64,000 nucleotides of DNA from Nemertoderma westbladi (GCA_032718475.1 JAUCBJ010006043.1:1-64000); one strand, 5' to 3'. Counted from the stretch's first letter, positions 1 through 11,186 are shown. Numbers and translations are program-made. Notes: generated by a model not told the origin, from the letters alone.

Positions 1-67
1 CTGTAGTGACTTAAGCGCCTTAGCGTACTGTTTAATTATTGTAAATTTGGCGCTATACAAATTTATT

Positions 68-92
68 TTATTATTATTATTATTATTATTAC
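68..92. repeat. TTA microsatellite
   Basis: A run of TTA/TAT triplets lies just before the first recognisable hAT-like sequence (from about 95). Bases 1-67 hold nothing I recognise. Confidence 0.8.
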
Positions 93-94
93 TG

Positions 95-385
95 GTACTG
101 CAGTACAGTCAACAGTCAGTCAGTCATTGACTTTAAGTAATAAATACTGCAGTCAGGCAGTATTATGCCAGTATGCTGGACTGCTGGATATTGAAGCTGT
201 ACTACAGTCTGACAGTACTTACTGACTTATAGTGTAAATAATTGTTCAGATTAAAATATGCACGAAATATAATACTTTATTAAAAAATTAACTTCGGCAA
301 TATTTTTACCGGAGCCGGAGCAGGAGCCGGAGGTGCCAAAATGGCCGGAGCCGGAGCCGGAGGCCGGAGCTCCGATCGAGCCCTA
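95..385 (+). mobile_element. hAT-like non-autonomous element, right half only (hAT-a)
   Basis: This matches one half of the 2190-2961 element. It has the TACTGCAGTA-rich segment, then an AT-rich stretch ending near ACTTTATTAAAAAATTAACT, then GGAGCC-type repeats, and it ends CCGATCGAGCCCTA at 385. The other half is missing before the window starts or was replaced by the TTA repeat. No coding capacity. It abuts a LINE 3' fragment at 386. Confidence 0.7.
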
Positions 386-732
386 GTTGCTACACAAGAC
401 TACTAAGGGCAGCCCTAAACATCAGCTGTCCCCGGAGACAACACATGACAAACGCCGAGCTTTATGGTACAATACCACCTGTATCAACCACCCTCCATGA
501 ACGCAGATTACGATTCAGTGGGCACTGCTGGTGAAGTAAAGGCGAGGTCACACCAGATCTACTTTTCTGGCAAACAACTCATGGAAAGCGTAGTTGTGGA
601 CGACCGGCCATAACATATATAGATCAACTTGAAAGGGATACTGAACTTGGGAGAAACGAAATTGCGACAACTATGGAGAATCGGGAAGCCTGGAAGGATC
701 TCATTTCCACTGTCCGAGTTCGCTCGACGTAG
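386..732 (+). pseudogene. LINE ORF2 C-terminal fragment (LINE-d)
   Basis: In the frame through 406-408 the sequence reads as the last ~115 codons of an APE-type LINE ORF2 downstream of the RT: a CYTRLLRAALNIS block, then ERRLRFSGHCW, then GRPAITYIDQL, with a terminal TAG at 730-732. A TGA at 532-534 directly after the GHCW block breaks it. The opening sequence begins immediately at the end of the hAT half-element, so the transposon sits in the LINE or replaced its upstream part. The family (L2/CR1/Rex-like) is inferred from memory of this conserved tail. Confidence 0.7.
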
Positions 733-908
733 TACATAGTAGGGCTCGATCGGAGCTCCGGCCTCCGGCTCCGGCTCCGGCCATTTTGGCACCTCCGGCT
801 CCGGCTCCGGTAAAAATATTGCCGGAGTTAATTTTTTAATAAAGTATTATATTTCGTGCATATTCTATATTCTAATCTGAACAATTATTTAACACTATAA
901 GTACTGTA

Positions 909-1932
909 CAGTTAGGTACAATGGCCAAATCTGGCAATGATTGTGATTGCCATATTTGGCAACCAAGCAAAATCTGGCAACATTTCTGATTGCCTGATTT
1001 GGCAACTATATAAAGCCGTTGTTGCCATATTTGGCAACTTAACTAACTCATTGAATATGGATTATATGGTTCTGCGTCATTAAGTCGACTTCTACTGTTC
1101 TATGGCAGTATGGTCATTCCTTAGATCCTGAAATGTTAATGTTAGGCATAGAAAAAAGGCAAAGGGAAGGGGTAGGGCCAGGTTACAGGTTATACGTTTA
1201 ACTTATACCAGTAGCTGAGTAGTGCAGTAGTGGCATATTCTAAGTTCTAACCAATCAGCCAATACAGCAATATATCCTAATACATGAGGTGAGAATGAGA
1301 GTCACCTAACACAAACACAGACTGACTGGTGATAGTTTTTTTTGCTTTTTTGACATTTTTGCCGAATCCCTTAACCTGTTAACACGCGTTTTCGTTTTCT
1401 CAGTCTTTCTAAATTTTGACACTATTTTTCTTCCATCACGCCGTTTCTCAAACTTTAATGCCCCCTTCTGCCCTTGCCTTCTTGCTGCCTTTTGGTGATG
1501 TTAACGTTCTGACGTTGTCAAATATAAATCATCACAACAGCACAACTCGACAAGGGTAGGCATTAAGCAAGCAGTAAGCAATTTTGAAGTAATTTACAAT
1601 GACAGGGTTACTGACAGGGCTGCACAATAATAATTGTTGCCAAAAATGGCAACCATTATTTTTCTTTAATTCTAATGGTTGCCAAAAATGGCAATAATTA
1701 TTTTAGGCACATTTCGGCCTATTGCTAAGAGAAATTCAGACGATGATTTTTTTTCTTATACGGTCAATTATATTTAAATTTCGCGCTCTTTTCACTTAAC
1801 TATTTACCAAAATGCGATTTTGCTTCTGGGCGTGCGAAAATTAGAAAAACCAAAAGTTGCCAGATTTGGCAATAAACATTGCCATATGTGGCAACTTTTG
1901 AGGTTGCCAGATTTGGCCATTGTACCTAACTG
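909..1932. mobile_element. CAGT-ended non-autonomous DNA transposon with palindromic subterminal motifs
   Basis: The termini are a perfect inverted repeat of about 29 bp beginning CAGTTAGGTACAATGGCC at 909; its complement ends at 1932. Each end is flanked by CTGTA (904-908, 1933-1937). The paralogous hAT copy carries the uninterrupted site at 2351-2355, so the 5-bp duplication is directly supported. Near both ends the palindrome TTGCCANATNTGGCAA and variants recur (about 950-1040 and 1640-1925). No ORF of note. The superfamily is uncertain. Confidence 0.85.
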
Positions 1933-2189
1933 CTGTAGTACAGCTTCAATATCAAGTATAGGCCTAATCTGATAATACTGCAGTATTTACTTAGTTAAAG
2001 TCAATGACTGACTGACTGTACTGCAGTACTGGTACTGGCCAGCTGGCTGACTAGCAGACTATTATAGATAGGCCCTACTTTAAAAAATTGTAAATGCTAT
2101 GATTGTACACTGTCAGACTGTACCACTGCAGCCATTTACTTCTGTCATGCCAGCATACTGCTGTACTGTACTGCAGTACTGGTACACGT

Positions 2190-2961
2190 TAGGGCTCGAT
2201 CGGAGCTCCGGCCATTTTGGCACCTCCGGCTCCTGCTCCGGCTCCGGTAAAAATATTGCCGGAGTTAATTTTTTTAATAAAGTATTATATTTCGTGCATA
2301 TTCTCATCTGAACAATTATTTACACTATAAGTACTGAAGTAAGTAAAGTACTGTAGTACAGCTTCAATATCAAGAATAATACCGGTACTGCAGTATTTAC
2401 TTAAAGTCAATGACTGACTGACTGTACTGCAGTACTGGTACTGGGTACTGGCCAGCTGGCTGACTAGCAGACTATTACAGATAGGCCCTACTGTAAAAAA
2501 TTGTAAATGCTATGAATGTACACTGTAGCTGTACCACTGCAGCCATTTACTGCTGTCATGCCATGCCAGCATACTGTACTGCAGTACTGGCTGACTGGTA
2601 CACAGTACACGTACGGTAGGCTACCTACAGTACACACCTCTACCGCAGTTAGTGAGTTAGGTACTGTAGGTAATTTTTAGCGTCAGCGTCAGGCCGTCTG
2701 TCCTTGATAAATTAATTACTTAAATTTTAAATTGAAAATTCGTAAATCTATAAATTATGAAATTAATTAGACCTACAGTATGATTGATTATGCTGTTATG
2801 AGCGATTGGCGTACGATAACCATACTTTATTTTTTTTTAAATAAATAATTAAATTTTTAAAATTTTTGAAAAACTCCGGCTCCTGCTCCGGCTCCGGCCA
2901 AATTGTCCAACTCCGGCTCCTGCTCCGGCTCCGGCCAAATCCCAACTCCGATCGAGCCCTA
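2190..2961 (-). mobile_element. hAT-like non-autonomous transposon, intact nested copy (hAT-c)
   Basis: 772 bp, with termini TAGGGCTCGATCGG and CCGATCGAGCCCTA, flanked by the 8-bp duplication GTACACGT at 2182-2189 and 2962-2969. It lies inside hAT-b and shares its layout: one half ends in an AT-rich stretch plus GGAGCC repeats, the other in a poly-T-rich stretch plus GGAGCC repeats. It contains the unoccupied target site matching the CAGT-element insertion in hAT-b. No ORF beyond repeat-derived shadows. Confidence 0.87.
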
Positions 2962-3392
2962 GTACACGTACGGTAGGCTACCTACAGTCATGACAGTACA
3001 GACCTCTACCACAGTTAGACAGTTAGCGAGTTAGGTACTGTAGGTAATTTTTAGCCGTCAGTGTCAGGCCGTCGCCGTCAGCATCAGGCCGTCGCCGTCA
3101 GCGTCAGGCCGTCTGTCCGTGCTGCCTTGATAAATTAATTACTTAAATTTTAAATTGAAAATTCGTAAATCTATAAATTATGAAATTAATTAGACCTACA
3201 GTATGATTGATTATGAGCGATTGGCGAATGATAACCATACAGCCATACTTTATTTTTTTTTAAATAAATAATTAAATTTTTAAAATTTTTGAAAAACTCC
3301 GGCTCCTGCTCCGGCTCCGGCCAAATTGTCCAACTCCGGCTCCTGCTCCGGCTCCGGCCAAATCCCAACTCCGATCGAGCCCTAGTACATAG

Positions 3393-3680
3393 TAGTAGTA
3401 GTACACCTGTACATATACCAATACTGGTGAACCGGTACAATAAATAACAGTTGACAGTCAGTCGGGCACTTTGTCAATATTATGATTTGAAAAGTAAGAA
3501 ATGTTTTTTTGTAAAGAGAATATCTATTTTAATTAAAATATTGTTGAATCCAACCAATCTATATTGTTGTTTGTAATAATTTTAATGATATGTTTTATTG
3601 CATGTCAATATTGACATCTAATATCAATATTGACATGAACGCTGGGTTCTTATGTATATTTCACCCCCACCAAATTTATT
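3393..3680. other. Intergenic sequence with TGTCAATATTGACA palindromes
   Basis: No gene seen. CATGTCAATATTGACAT and an inverted partner occur near 3600-3640. The same motif returns at 6236-6500 on the far side of the minisatellite, suggesting a larger DNA element whose ends I could not define. Confidence 0.5.
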
Positions 3681-5615
3681 TAGAGGCCTTCAAGTAACAT
3701 CACAAATACTGAAAAGAGCTGTCAAAACGCTTCAGTTAGACAGTTAGAGGCATTCTTGCTGCATTGTAAATACTGAAAAGAGCTTTTGAAACTATTCAGG
3801 CCTTCGCGCAGCATGTTAAATACTGAAAAAGAGCTACTAAAACCGTTCAGAGTCCTTTGTGCAGCATGATAAATGCCGAAAAGTGCAGTTGAAATTGTTC
3901 AGAGGGTTTCATGTATCATGAGAAAAACTGAAAAGAACTGATAAAACTGCCCACGCCCAGGGGCCTTCACACAGTTTGAAAAATACATAAAAGATCTTTC
4001 AAAGCTGCTCAGAGACCTTTGTGCAGCATGATAAACGCCGAAAAGAGATGTTGAAACTATTCAGAGCTTTGTGCAGCATGATAAATGCTGAAAAGAGCTG
4101 TTGAAACTGTTCAGAGGTCTTCGAGCAGCTTGAGAAGGACTGAAAATAAGTTTTGAAACTTTCAGCCTTCGCACAGAATCTGAAATTCTGAAGAGTTGAT
4201 AAAACTGTTCAGAGTTCTTCATGCAGCATGATAAATGCTGAAAATAACATTTGAAGTTGTTCAGAGTGCTTTGTGCAATATGAGCATGCCGAAAATAGCT
4301 GTTGAAACTGTTGTGAGGCCTTCGTGCAGCATGATAAATGCTGAAAAGAGCTGATAAAACTGTTCAGAGTCCTTCATGCAGCATGATAAATGCTGAAAAT
4401 ATCATTTGAAGTTGTTCAGAGGGCTTTGTGCAATATGACAATGTCGAAAATAGCTGTTGAAACTGTTCAGATGCCTTCGTGAATCATGATAAATGCTGAA
4501 AAGGGCTTTTAAAACTGCTAAAAAGGCCTTCATGCAGGATGAGAAATACTGAAAAGAGCTGATGAAACTGTTCAGAGTCCTTCATGCAGCATGATAAATG
4601 CAGCATGATAAATGATAAATGCTGAAAATAACATTTGAAGTTATTCAGTTCAGAGGGCTTTGTGCAATATGAGAATGCCGAAAATAGCTGTTGAAACTGT
4701 TGCAGAAGCCTTCGTGCAGCATGATAAATGCTGAAAAGGGCTGTTAAAACTGCTAAAAGGCCTTCATGCAGCATGAGAAATATTGAAAAGAGCTGATAAA
4801 ACTGTTCAGAGTCCTTCATGCAGCATGATAAATGCTGAAAATAACATTTGAAGTTGTTCAGAGGGCTTTGTGCAATATGAGAATGCCGAAAATAGCTGTT
4901 GAAACTGTTCAGATGCCTTCATGCAGCATGATAAATGCTGAAAAGGGCTGTTAAAATTGCTAAAAAGGCATTCATGCAGCATGATAAATACTGAAAAGAG
5001 CTGATAAAACTGTTCAGAGTCCTCAAGGCAGCATGATAAATGCTGAAAATAACATTTGAAGTTGTTCAGAGGACTTCGTGCAGTATGAGAATGCCGAAAA
5101 TAGCTGTCGAATCTGTTTAGAGGCTTTCGTGCAGCATGGGAAATGCTGAAAAGAGCTGTTGAAACTGTTAAAAGCCCTCGTGCAGCATGATAAATATCGA
5201 GAAGAGCTCATAAAACTGTTCAGAATCCTTCATGCAGCATGATAAATGCTGAAAAGACCAGTTGACATTGTTCCTGAGGGCTTCGTGCAACATGAGAAAT
5301 GTTGAAAATAGCTGTTAGAACTGTTCAGAGACCTTCATGAGTTCATGCAGCATGATAAATGCTGAAATGAGCTGTTTAAATTGTTCAGAGGCCTTTGTGC
5401 TGTGCAGCTTGATAAATACTGAAATAGCTGCGAAATTATCCAGGCCTTTGCGCAGCATGTGAAATGCTTTGAAACTGTAAAAGGTTTTGAAACTGTTCTG
5501 AAGCCTTTGCGATCGTCGCAATTTTCCAACCATGCAGACACGAATTGTTGAAACAATTCAGAGGCCTTCGTGCAGCATGGGAAATACTGAAAAGGACTGT
5601 TGAAACGGTTGATAA
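3680..5615. repeat. ~52-bp minisatellite array
   Basis: About 36 diverged tandem units of roughly 52 bp, typified by CTTCGTGCAGCATGATAAAT followed by GCTGAAAAGAGCTG and AAACTGTTCAGAG. Between about 4200 and 5250 a higher-order period of several units shows, marked by recurring ATAACATTTGAAGTTGTTCA. Open frames on the minus strand here are repeat artefacts: 52 is not a multiple of three, so frames rotate from unit to unit. Confidence 0.9.
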
Positions 5616-6570
5616 GGTAGGCCTATACTATGACAGATACTTAAACTGAATGCCAAATAATATAAATGATCAGACCACCCTGAAAACATACAGTAGCTGT
5701 TAACACTGTAACATGCCAAGCCAATCGCCAATACTGATAAACAACAACTATTATTTATTTATTTATTACTTCTTTAATAGCTGAATAGGGGGGGGGGGGG
5801 GGGGGGACTGGACGCAATACAAATTATTAGTTTCCAGTTACGAATTCGAGCAATCAGTGTCAGTTAACCTTTTATCATCAGCGTACCATATCGTAGTTGG
5901 TTCGGGGAGACAAAGTAGGCCTACCATATGTTAGAGACCCCCCCCCCCCCCCCCCCCACCCCCCGTCTCAAGGCAGCAAGCAGGCAAGGAACCAGAGATG
6001 CTAAATTTATTGTTACCAAATTATTAAAAGCTGTTACACAGTGTTAAGTGGATAAGACTGTAAGTGTAAGATATATTATAAAAACATTAAGCCTACATGT
6101 GATCCAGTAATCAGTCAGTATGTAGCTTTGTCAGGTATAAATTATAGTTCTGTAGTTATAGTACTGTAGTATAGTCTGTAGTGGGTAGTCTATAGGGTGG
6201 CGTGGCCTAACCCCACACTTCTGTTCTCATCATTACATGTCAATTTTGACATGTACGTCTATTTTAACATGAGAAAAACTTTAAGTATTTATATTAACTT
6301 AACGGCACGGTGAAAACAATTTCCGCACGGTCAAAAGTTTCTAATTTACTTATAAATTCGATTTTTATATTTAAAAAACACTTCTGGAAATATTTGAACA
6401 CATCACAGCATCAGGTAAAAAAATGTCAATATTGACATGTCCATGTCAATTTTGACATGCCCCATCCTGGAGAAACTAGCTCTACATGTCAATACTGCGT
6501 GTAATACTGCAGTTGTTAAAAATTCAGTGCCCCTGAAACCGGAAAGAACCGAAATACCGGTACGAGTATT
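5616..6570. other. Non-coding stretch with facing G and C homopolymers and TGACATGT motifs
   Basis: No gene seen. A G-run of about 20 near 5787 faces a C-run of similar length near 5939, so single strands could fold back. TGTCAA-TTGACA palindromes are at 6236-6270 and 6421-6500. The rest is AT-rich and unrecognised. Confidence 0.6.
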
Positions 6571-6574
6571 AAAC

Positions 6575-8570
6575 AATACAAGATAGATAGATTTTTATTT
6601 ATACATTATGTAAAAACAATAACAAATACACCAAACAATGTACCGGTATAAAGGTATTGTCCAACATAACATATAGGATTACCCCTAAAGCTTTGCAGCT
6701 TATTTCCAAGGGGGTCCTTTATGTTACTTGGTTACAAATACAATATTACACTACGCTAACCTAAAACCAATATAAAACGTAATTACACTATGTACATGTA
6801 CAACTTTACCGAGAGCGTGACAATGTCCGACTCAACGATAAAGATGTAATGTCTACAGAACAATTTATTATAAAACGTAATTACAGTATAAATAGTAAAT
6901 AATTAATAAACTAATAACTTACTGTAGGACTATTGTACCTATTTTTACATTGCACACGGAGATGAGATTTAACTGCAGATTTAAAAGAATGTTGATTATC
7001 TAGGTTTTTAATTTCATTTGGCAGAGCGTTCCAATTTTTTATGCCGTTAAAAAAGAAAGTATCAGATTCAAAGGATTTACAATTCGGGAGGTAGAAGTTT
7101 GAAGCACTAGCTCTGGTACTGTAAGAGTGTGTATCGCGTACTCTGTTGAATTTTTGTTTTAGGTAATTGGGACATTTACCATTATACACTTTATGCACAT
7201 GGTTAAGGCGTAGCTGCTTAACTCTACTATCTAAGTTAAGTAGTCCAGATTCAGAAAAGTCATCTGGAGTTAGGTGGTGCCTAGGTTTGTAGTCTTTAAT
7301 AAATCGTACTACTTTATTCTGAGCTACTTGTAATTTACATTTAAGCTGTTTGGTTAAGCCTTCATACCAAGAAGAGCACGCATAGTCCATGTGACACTGT
7401 ATTAAAGAAGAGCAAAGTAACTTGCGGGAGTCGGTGTTTAAACTATTTTTATTTCTGTATAGAAACCTAAGCCTACTGTTAACTTTCGAGAAAATATTTT
7501 TCACTATGCTTTCTCCTGATAAGCAGTTATCCAATGTGGCGCCTAAATATTTAACTTCCTTTTTATTTTCAATCTTATGTCCATTACTAGTGACTTCAAA
7601 CTTAGTTACCTTCTTTAACTTTCTTTTGGAACCAAACAAAATACTTTCAGTCTTACCGTAGTGAATGGATAGCTTATTATCAACCAACCACTCATTACAG
7701 GATTCTAGAACTGCACTTAACTTTTGGGAAATATGGATAGGATCTTTATGAGAGAAAATAAGAGCACTGTCGTCGGCATATAAAATGAGTTTAAAATCGG
7801 GATCTATACTACTTATCATATCATTTACATAGCAAACAAAAAGCAGAGGACCTAATATACTACCTTGCGGTACACCACAGGTAATCTCTTGTACAGTAGA
7901 CTGCGATTTGCTAATGACTACAGTTTGACCTCTGTCTGACAGGTAGGACTTGAACCAGTCTATAGAACCTACACCCATCAGGCCTAACTTACCAAGCAGA
8001 ATTTCGTGATCTACAGTATCGAAAGCCTTTTGTAGGTCCAACATTACCATACCAGTATATAAACCCTTTGCGTTATTACATCTAATTGTATCAGTTAAGT
8101 TAATAAGGCAGGTGTCTGTAGAATATGATTTACGAAAACCGGACTGAAGTTCATAGATCAGATTTAGCCTACTAAGATGTGCCTCCAGCTGTAGAAAAAC
8201 AGAACGTTCTAAAATTTTAGATACAATACTTAAGATACTAACAGGTCTGTAATTACAGGGTTCTACTTTACTATTCTTTTTATACAGAGGAACAACCTTA
8301 GCTAATTTCAGTTCGTTTGGTACTACATTATCTACGATAGAGTAATTAATGATAAAAGTAATAGGCACTTTAAGTACTTCAGCACCATCCTTAAGAAAAC
8401 GGGCAGGTATTAGGTCTAGACCGGTACTTTTTGAGGCTGATAGGCTAAGTAGATTTTTAAAAACGAAATCCACAGAAACGGGTTTTAAAAATAACTTTTC
8501 TGAATTTTGTAACTTTTCTAAATAAAAATTATTTAGAGTTTCGGACCCTATACTATATTTATTACTTGCA
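6575..8570 (-). mobile_element. CR1-like non-LTR retrotransposon, 5' truncated (LINE-a)
   Basis: On the minus strand this runs from within ORF2 (near 8570) through the RT to a 3' UTR that ends in an ATCT-type microsatellite at 6575-6590. An identical 3' tail occurs at 51027-51123 and a truncated coding copy at 10540-11186. The endonuclease and ORF1 are missing, as expected for incomplete reverse transcription. Confidence 0.85.
6911..8562 (-). CDS. Reverse transcriptase of LINE-a (N-terminal end missing)
   Basis: The reverse transcriptase performs target-primed synthesis of element DNA at a nicked chromosomal site. The frame is open from about 8562; a GTG at 8473 is only an internal codon, not a convincing start. 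Counting from 8473, residues 73-90 hold the [17 protein letters not shown] block, 145-156 hold motif A ([12 protein letters not shown]), 200-210 hold motif B ([11 protein letters not shown]) and 232-235 hold the catalytic YADD. The thumb and C-terminal region follow to a stop at 6911. The RT itself is uninterrupted, so this truncation is probably young. The motif order fits the CR1/Jockey group; the exact clade needs a phylogeny. Confidence 0.9.
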
Positions 8571-8951
8571 AATTAATTTCACCCTTTTTTGAGGGAAAGG
8601 AGCAGATTACATAGGCTAGGCAGGCTATTCTAACTGCCATTTTAGAGTGGAATTTTCAACTTAAAAGTTGAATTTAAAAAAAAAAGTTTTAAATTTCAAC
8701 TCAGTTGAAATTTGAACTTCTCCCGGACTGTTATATTGTGTATTGTAAGTCCTATTATGATTATACGAACAGTAGCCTACTAACTTTTACTGTATGCCAG
8801 TCAAAATCCTCATGAATCAAAGTTCTATCAGTCTATCAATCATTTCATACTTGACCTACTTGACTGGCTATTGACAATGTAGCGGCACATATTTCGGCGC
8901 AGTTGCATTTGCTTACAATTAATTATATTTGTATACAAGTGTAGTGTAGGG
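8571..8951. other. Unassigned AT-rich sequence
   Basis: No gene seen. Short inverted repeats built on TTCAACT and AGTTGAA occur at about 8655-8720. Confidence 0.5.
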
Positions 8952-10260
8952 CAGGGCTCGATCTGTCGATCGGAGTTGGGATTTGGCCGGAGCCGGAGCC
9001 CCGGAGCAGGAGTTGGACAATTTGGCCGGAGCCGGAATGGAGCCGGAGTTTTTCAAAAATGTAAAAAATTTAATTGCCTAGGCCTAATTAAGCAAAAAAA
9101 TAAAGTATGGTTATCGTTCGCCAATCGCATGCTCCTAGGCAGCTAGGTCTAATTAATTTCATAATTTAGGTAGGCCTATAGATTTACGAATTTTCGATTT
9201 AAAATTTAAGTAGGCCTAATTAATTTATCACGGACAGGCGGCCTGACACTGACGGCTAAAAATTACCTACAGTACCTAACTCGTCTAACTGTGATACATA
9301 CAGAAATAGGTGTGTGTACTGTAGGTACCGTACGCGTACCAGCAGTACTGTATTGTATTGTATTGTATTTGCTCTCCATAACATAATTAAACTGCATAAA
9401 ATGGATAATGGACATTTCAAAATATTATACAGTAAATAAACAATATTATAGTTCATAGTTATGTTTTGAATAGGAGGGAGAAGACCGCCAAGGCATATAG
9501 CACTAATAGTTGTCCCAAGTGAAAGTAAAATATTATCATATATTTAAAATATACTCCAAAAATATAAAATAAAAATAAAATAGGGGAACGCACCGATCGC
9601 AGGCATGACATCAGTAAATGGCTGCAGTGGTACAGTGTACATGTACAAGCATTTACAAATTTTTACAGTCAGACAGTAGGGCCTACGCCTACCTACCTGT
9701 AATAGTGTCTGCTAGTCAGCAAGTACCAGTACTGCAGTACGGAGTATGATAACCATTACATTTATGGTGTAGGCCTATGTGTTGACAGGCCTATTACTGC
9801 TGTACAGGTACTGTATTAGGCTATTACATTGCAGCATTGTTAGGCTAGGGCAGTACGGTACTGTATTACCTACTAAACTGAAACATTTTACAGTTCACAT
9901 TGTCATACAGACTTGAAGTGCTGGAGTACCAGGCACAGCTGTTGGCAGTTGGACTAATAGTGTGTGACTCAGAGTCAGCCAGTCAGACAGTCAGTCAGTC
10001 AGTCATTGACTGTAAGTAAATACTGCAGTACCTATTCTGGTATTATGCTTGACTGCTTGATATTGAATCTGTAGTACAGTACTTATAGCTGTATAGTGTA
10101 AATAATTGTCCAGATTAGAATATGTACGAAATATAATACTTTATTAAAAAATTAACTCCTGCAATATTTTTACTGGAGCCGGAGCCGGAGCAGGAGCTGG
10201 AGGTGCCAAAATGGCCTGAGCCGGAGCCGGAGGCCGGAGCTCCGATCGAGCCGAGCCCTA
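8952..10260 (+). mobile_element. hAT-like non-autonomous transposon, rearranged long copy (hAT-d)
   Basis: Termini AGGGCTCGATC (with a short internal duplication) and CCGAGCCCTA match the family, as do the GGAGCC-rich subterminal blocks (8985-9050 and 10170-10245). It is longer than the 0.77-kb copy because it carries a probable LINE 3' tail (about 9352-9590) and roughly 230 bp extra near 9740-9960. I could not find a matching 8-bp target duplication, so one end may be rearranged. Confidence 0.65.
9352..9590 (-). mobile_element. Probable LINE 3' tail inside hAT-d (LINE-e)
   Basis: On the minus strand this ends ATGGAGAGCAAATACAATAC with ATACA repeats, the kind of end seen in CR1-like 3' tails. 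It interrupts the hAT-like sequence between its two halves. Only about 240 bp, with no domain to confirm it. Confidence 0.4.
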
Positions 10261-10539
10261 GCAGTGCATGTATTGTATAACTGTATAGTGTATAATACTG
10301 ATCCGTATGGAATCCATCCAAAAAGTGCGCCGGATACAGTCTGGGAAATTAGCCCGATAGGGAAACTTATTTATTTCCCTATAGGGAAATTTGTGTTTCC
10401 ATATAGGGAAATCACAGTTTTCCCTATATAGGGAAATTATGCAAATCTTGGTTTTTAATTAATTTTACATGATTTTTATTTATTTTAGACTATACATGTT
10501 CTGTTTTATTAATAATGAATAGGCCTCAATATTAAGTAA
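10261..10539. other. Possible end of a CAGT-type element with TTTCCCTATAGGGAAA motifs
   Basis: No gene. From CAGTCTGGGAAATT at 10337 there are four to five copies of the palindrome TTTCCCTATAGGGAAA or variants up to about 10435. The layout recalls the 909-1932 element, but no opposite terminus is visible; a truncated LINE follows. Confidence 0.4.
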
Positions 10540-11186
10540 CTGAAATTAGCTAAGCTAGGTTGTTCCTCTGTATAAAAAGAATAGTAAAGTAGAACCCTGT
10601 AATTACAGACCTGTTAGTATCTTAAATATGTATCTATAATTCTAGAACGTTCTGTTTTTCTACAGCTGGAGGAACATCTTAGTAGGCTAAATCTCATCTA
10701 TGAACTTCAGTCCGGCTTTCGTAAATCATATTCTACAGACACCTACCTGCCTTATTAACTTAACTGATACAATTAGATGTAATAACGCAAAGGGTTTATA
10801 TACTGGTATGGTAATGTTGGACCTACAAAAGGCTTTCGATACTGTAGATCACGAAATTCTGCTTGGTAAGTTAGGCCTGATGGGTGTAGGTTCTATAGAC
10901 TGGTTCAAGTCCTACCTGTCAGACAGAGGTCAAACTGTAGTCATTAGCAAATCGCTGTCTACTGTACAAGAGATTACCTGTGGTGTACCGCAAGGTAGTA
11001 TATTAGGTCCTCTGCTTTTTGTATGCTATGTAAATGATATGATAAGTAGTATAGATCCCGATTTTAAACTCATTTTATATGCCGACGACAGTGCTCTTAT
11101 TTTCTCTCATAAAGATCATATCCATATTTCCCAAAAGTTAAGTCCAGTTCTAGAATCCTGTAATGAGTGGTTGGTTGATAATAATG
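10540..11186 (+). pseudogene. Second LINE-a reverse transcriptase fragment
   Basis: Nearly identical to the antisense of about 7670-8310. It covers the region upstream of the NYRPVS block through the YADD motif and then stops abruptly. Frames change before 10720 through indels. The open part (10739-11186) keeps the [23 protein letters not shown] and YADD motifs. Both ends are truncated, so this is a rearranged fragment rather than a normal 5'-truncated LINE insertion. Confidence 0.85.

Larger units (their letters stand above)
740..3384 (-). mobile_element. hAT-like non-autonomous transposon with two nested insertions (hAT-b)
   Basis: It begins TAGGGCTCGATCGG at 740 and ends with the inverted copy CCGATCGAGCCCTA at 3384. 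Both ends are flanked by an identical 8-bp duplication, GTACATAG, at 732-739 and 3385-3392. The TAGGG terminus and 8-bp duplication are hallmarks of the hAT superfamily. Inside lie a CAGT-ended element (909-1932) and a second hAT copy (2190-2961). Without those and their duplications about 0.84 kb remains. No transposase ORF is present, so mobility would need one supplied in trans. Minus strand is assigned arbitrarily. Confidence 0.85.

Noticed and set aside
240-905. A single foldback transposon with 160-bp arms
   Set aside because: The right arm belongs to a separate insertion with its own 8-bp duplication at 732-739 and 3385-3392, and the centre is a LINE tail.
2190-3388. Helitron interpretation of the CTAG-ended repeats
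   Set aside because: Tips are inverted repeats and two copies have exact 8-bp duplications, which Helitrons lack; other copies do not end in CTAG.
4484-5556. Several open frames on the minus strand with repeated FSAFIMLH-type peptides
   Set aside because: They are produced by the ~52-bp minisatellite; frames rotate from unit to unit and no family is recognised.
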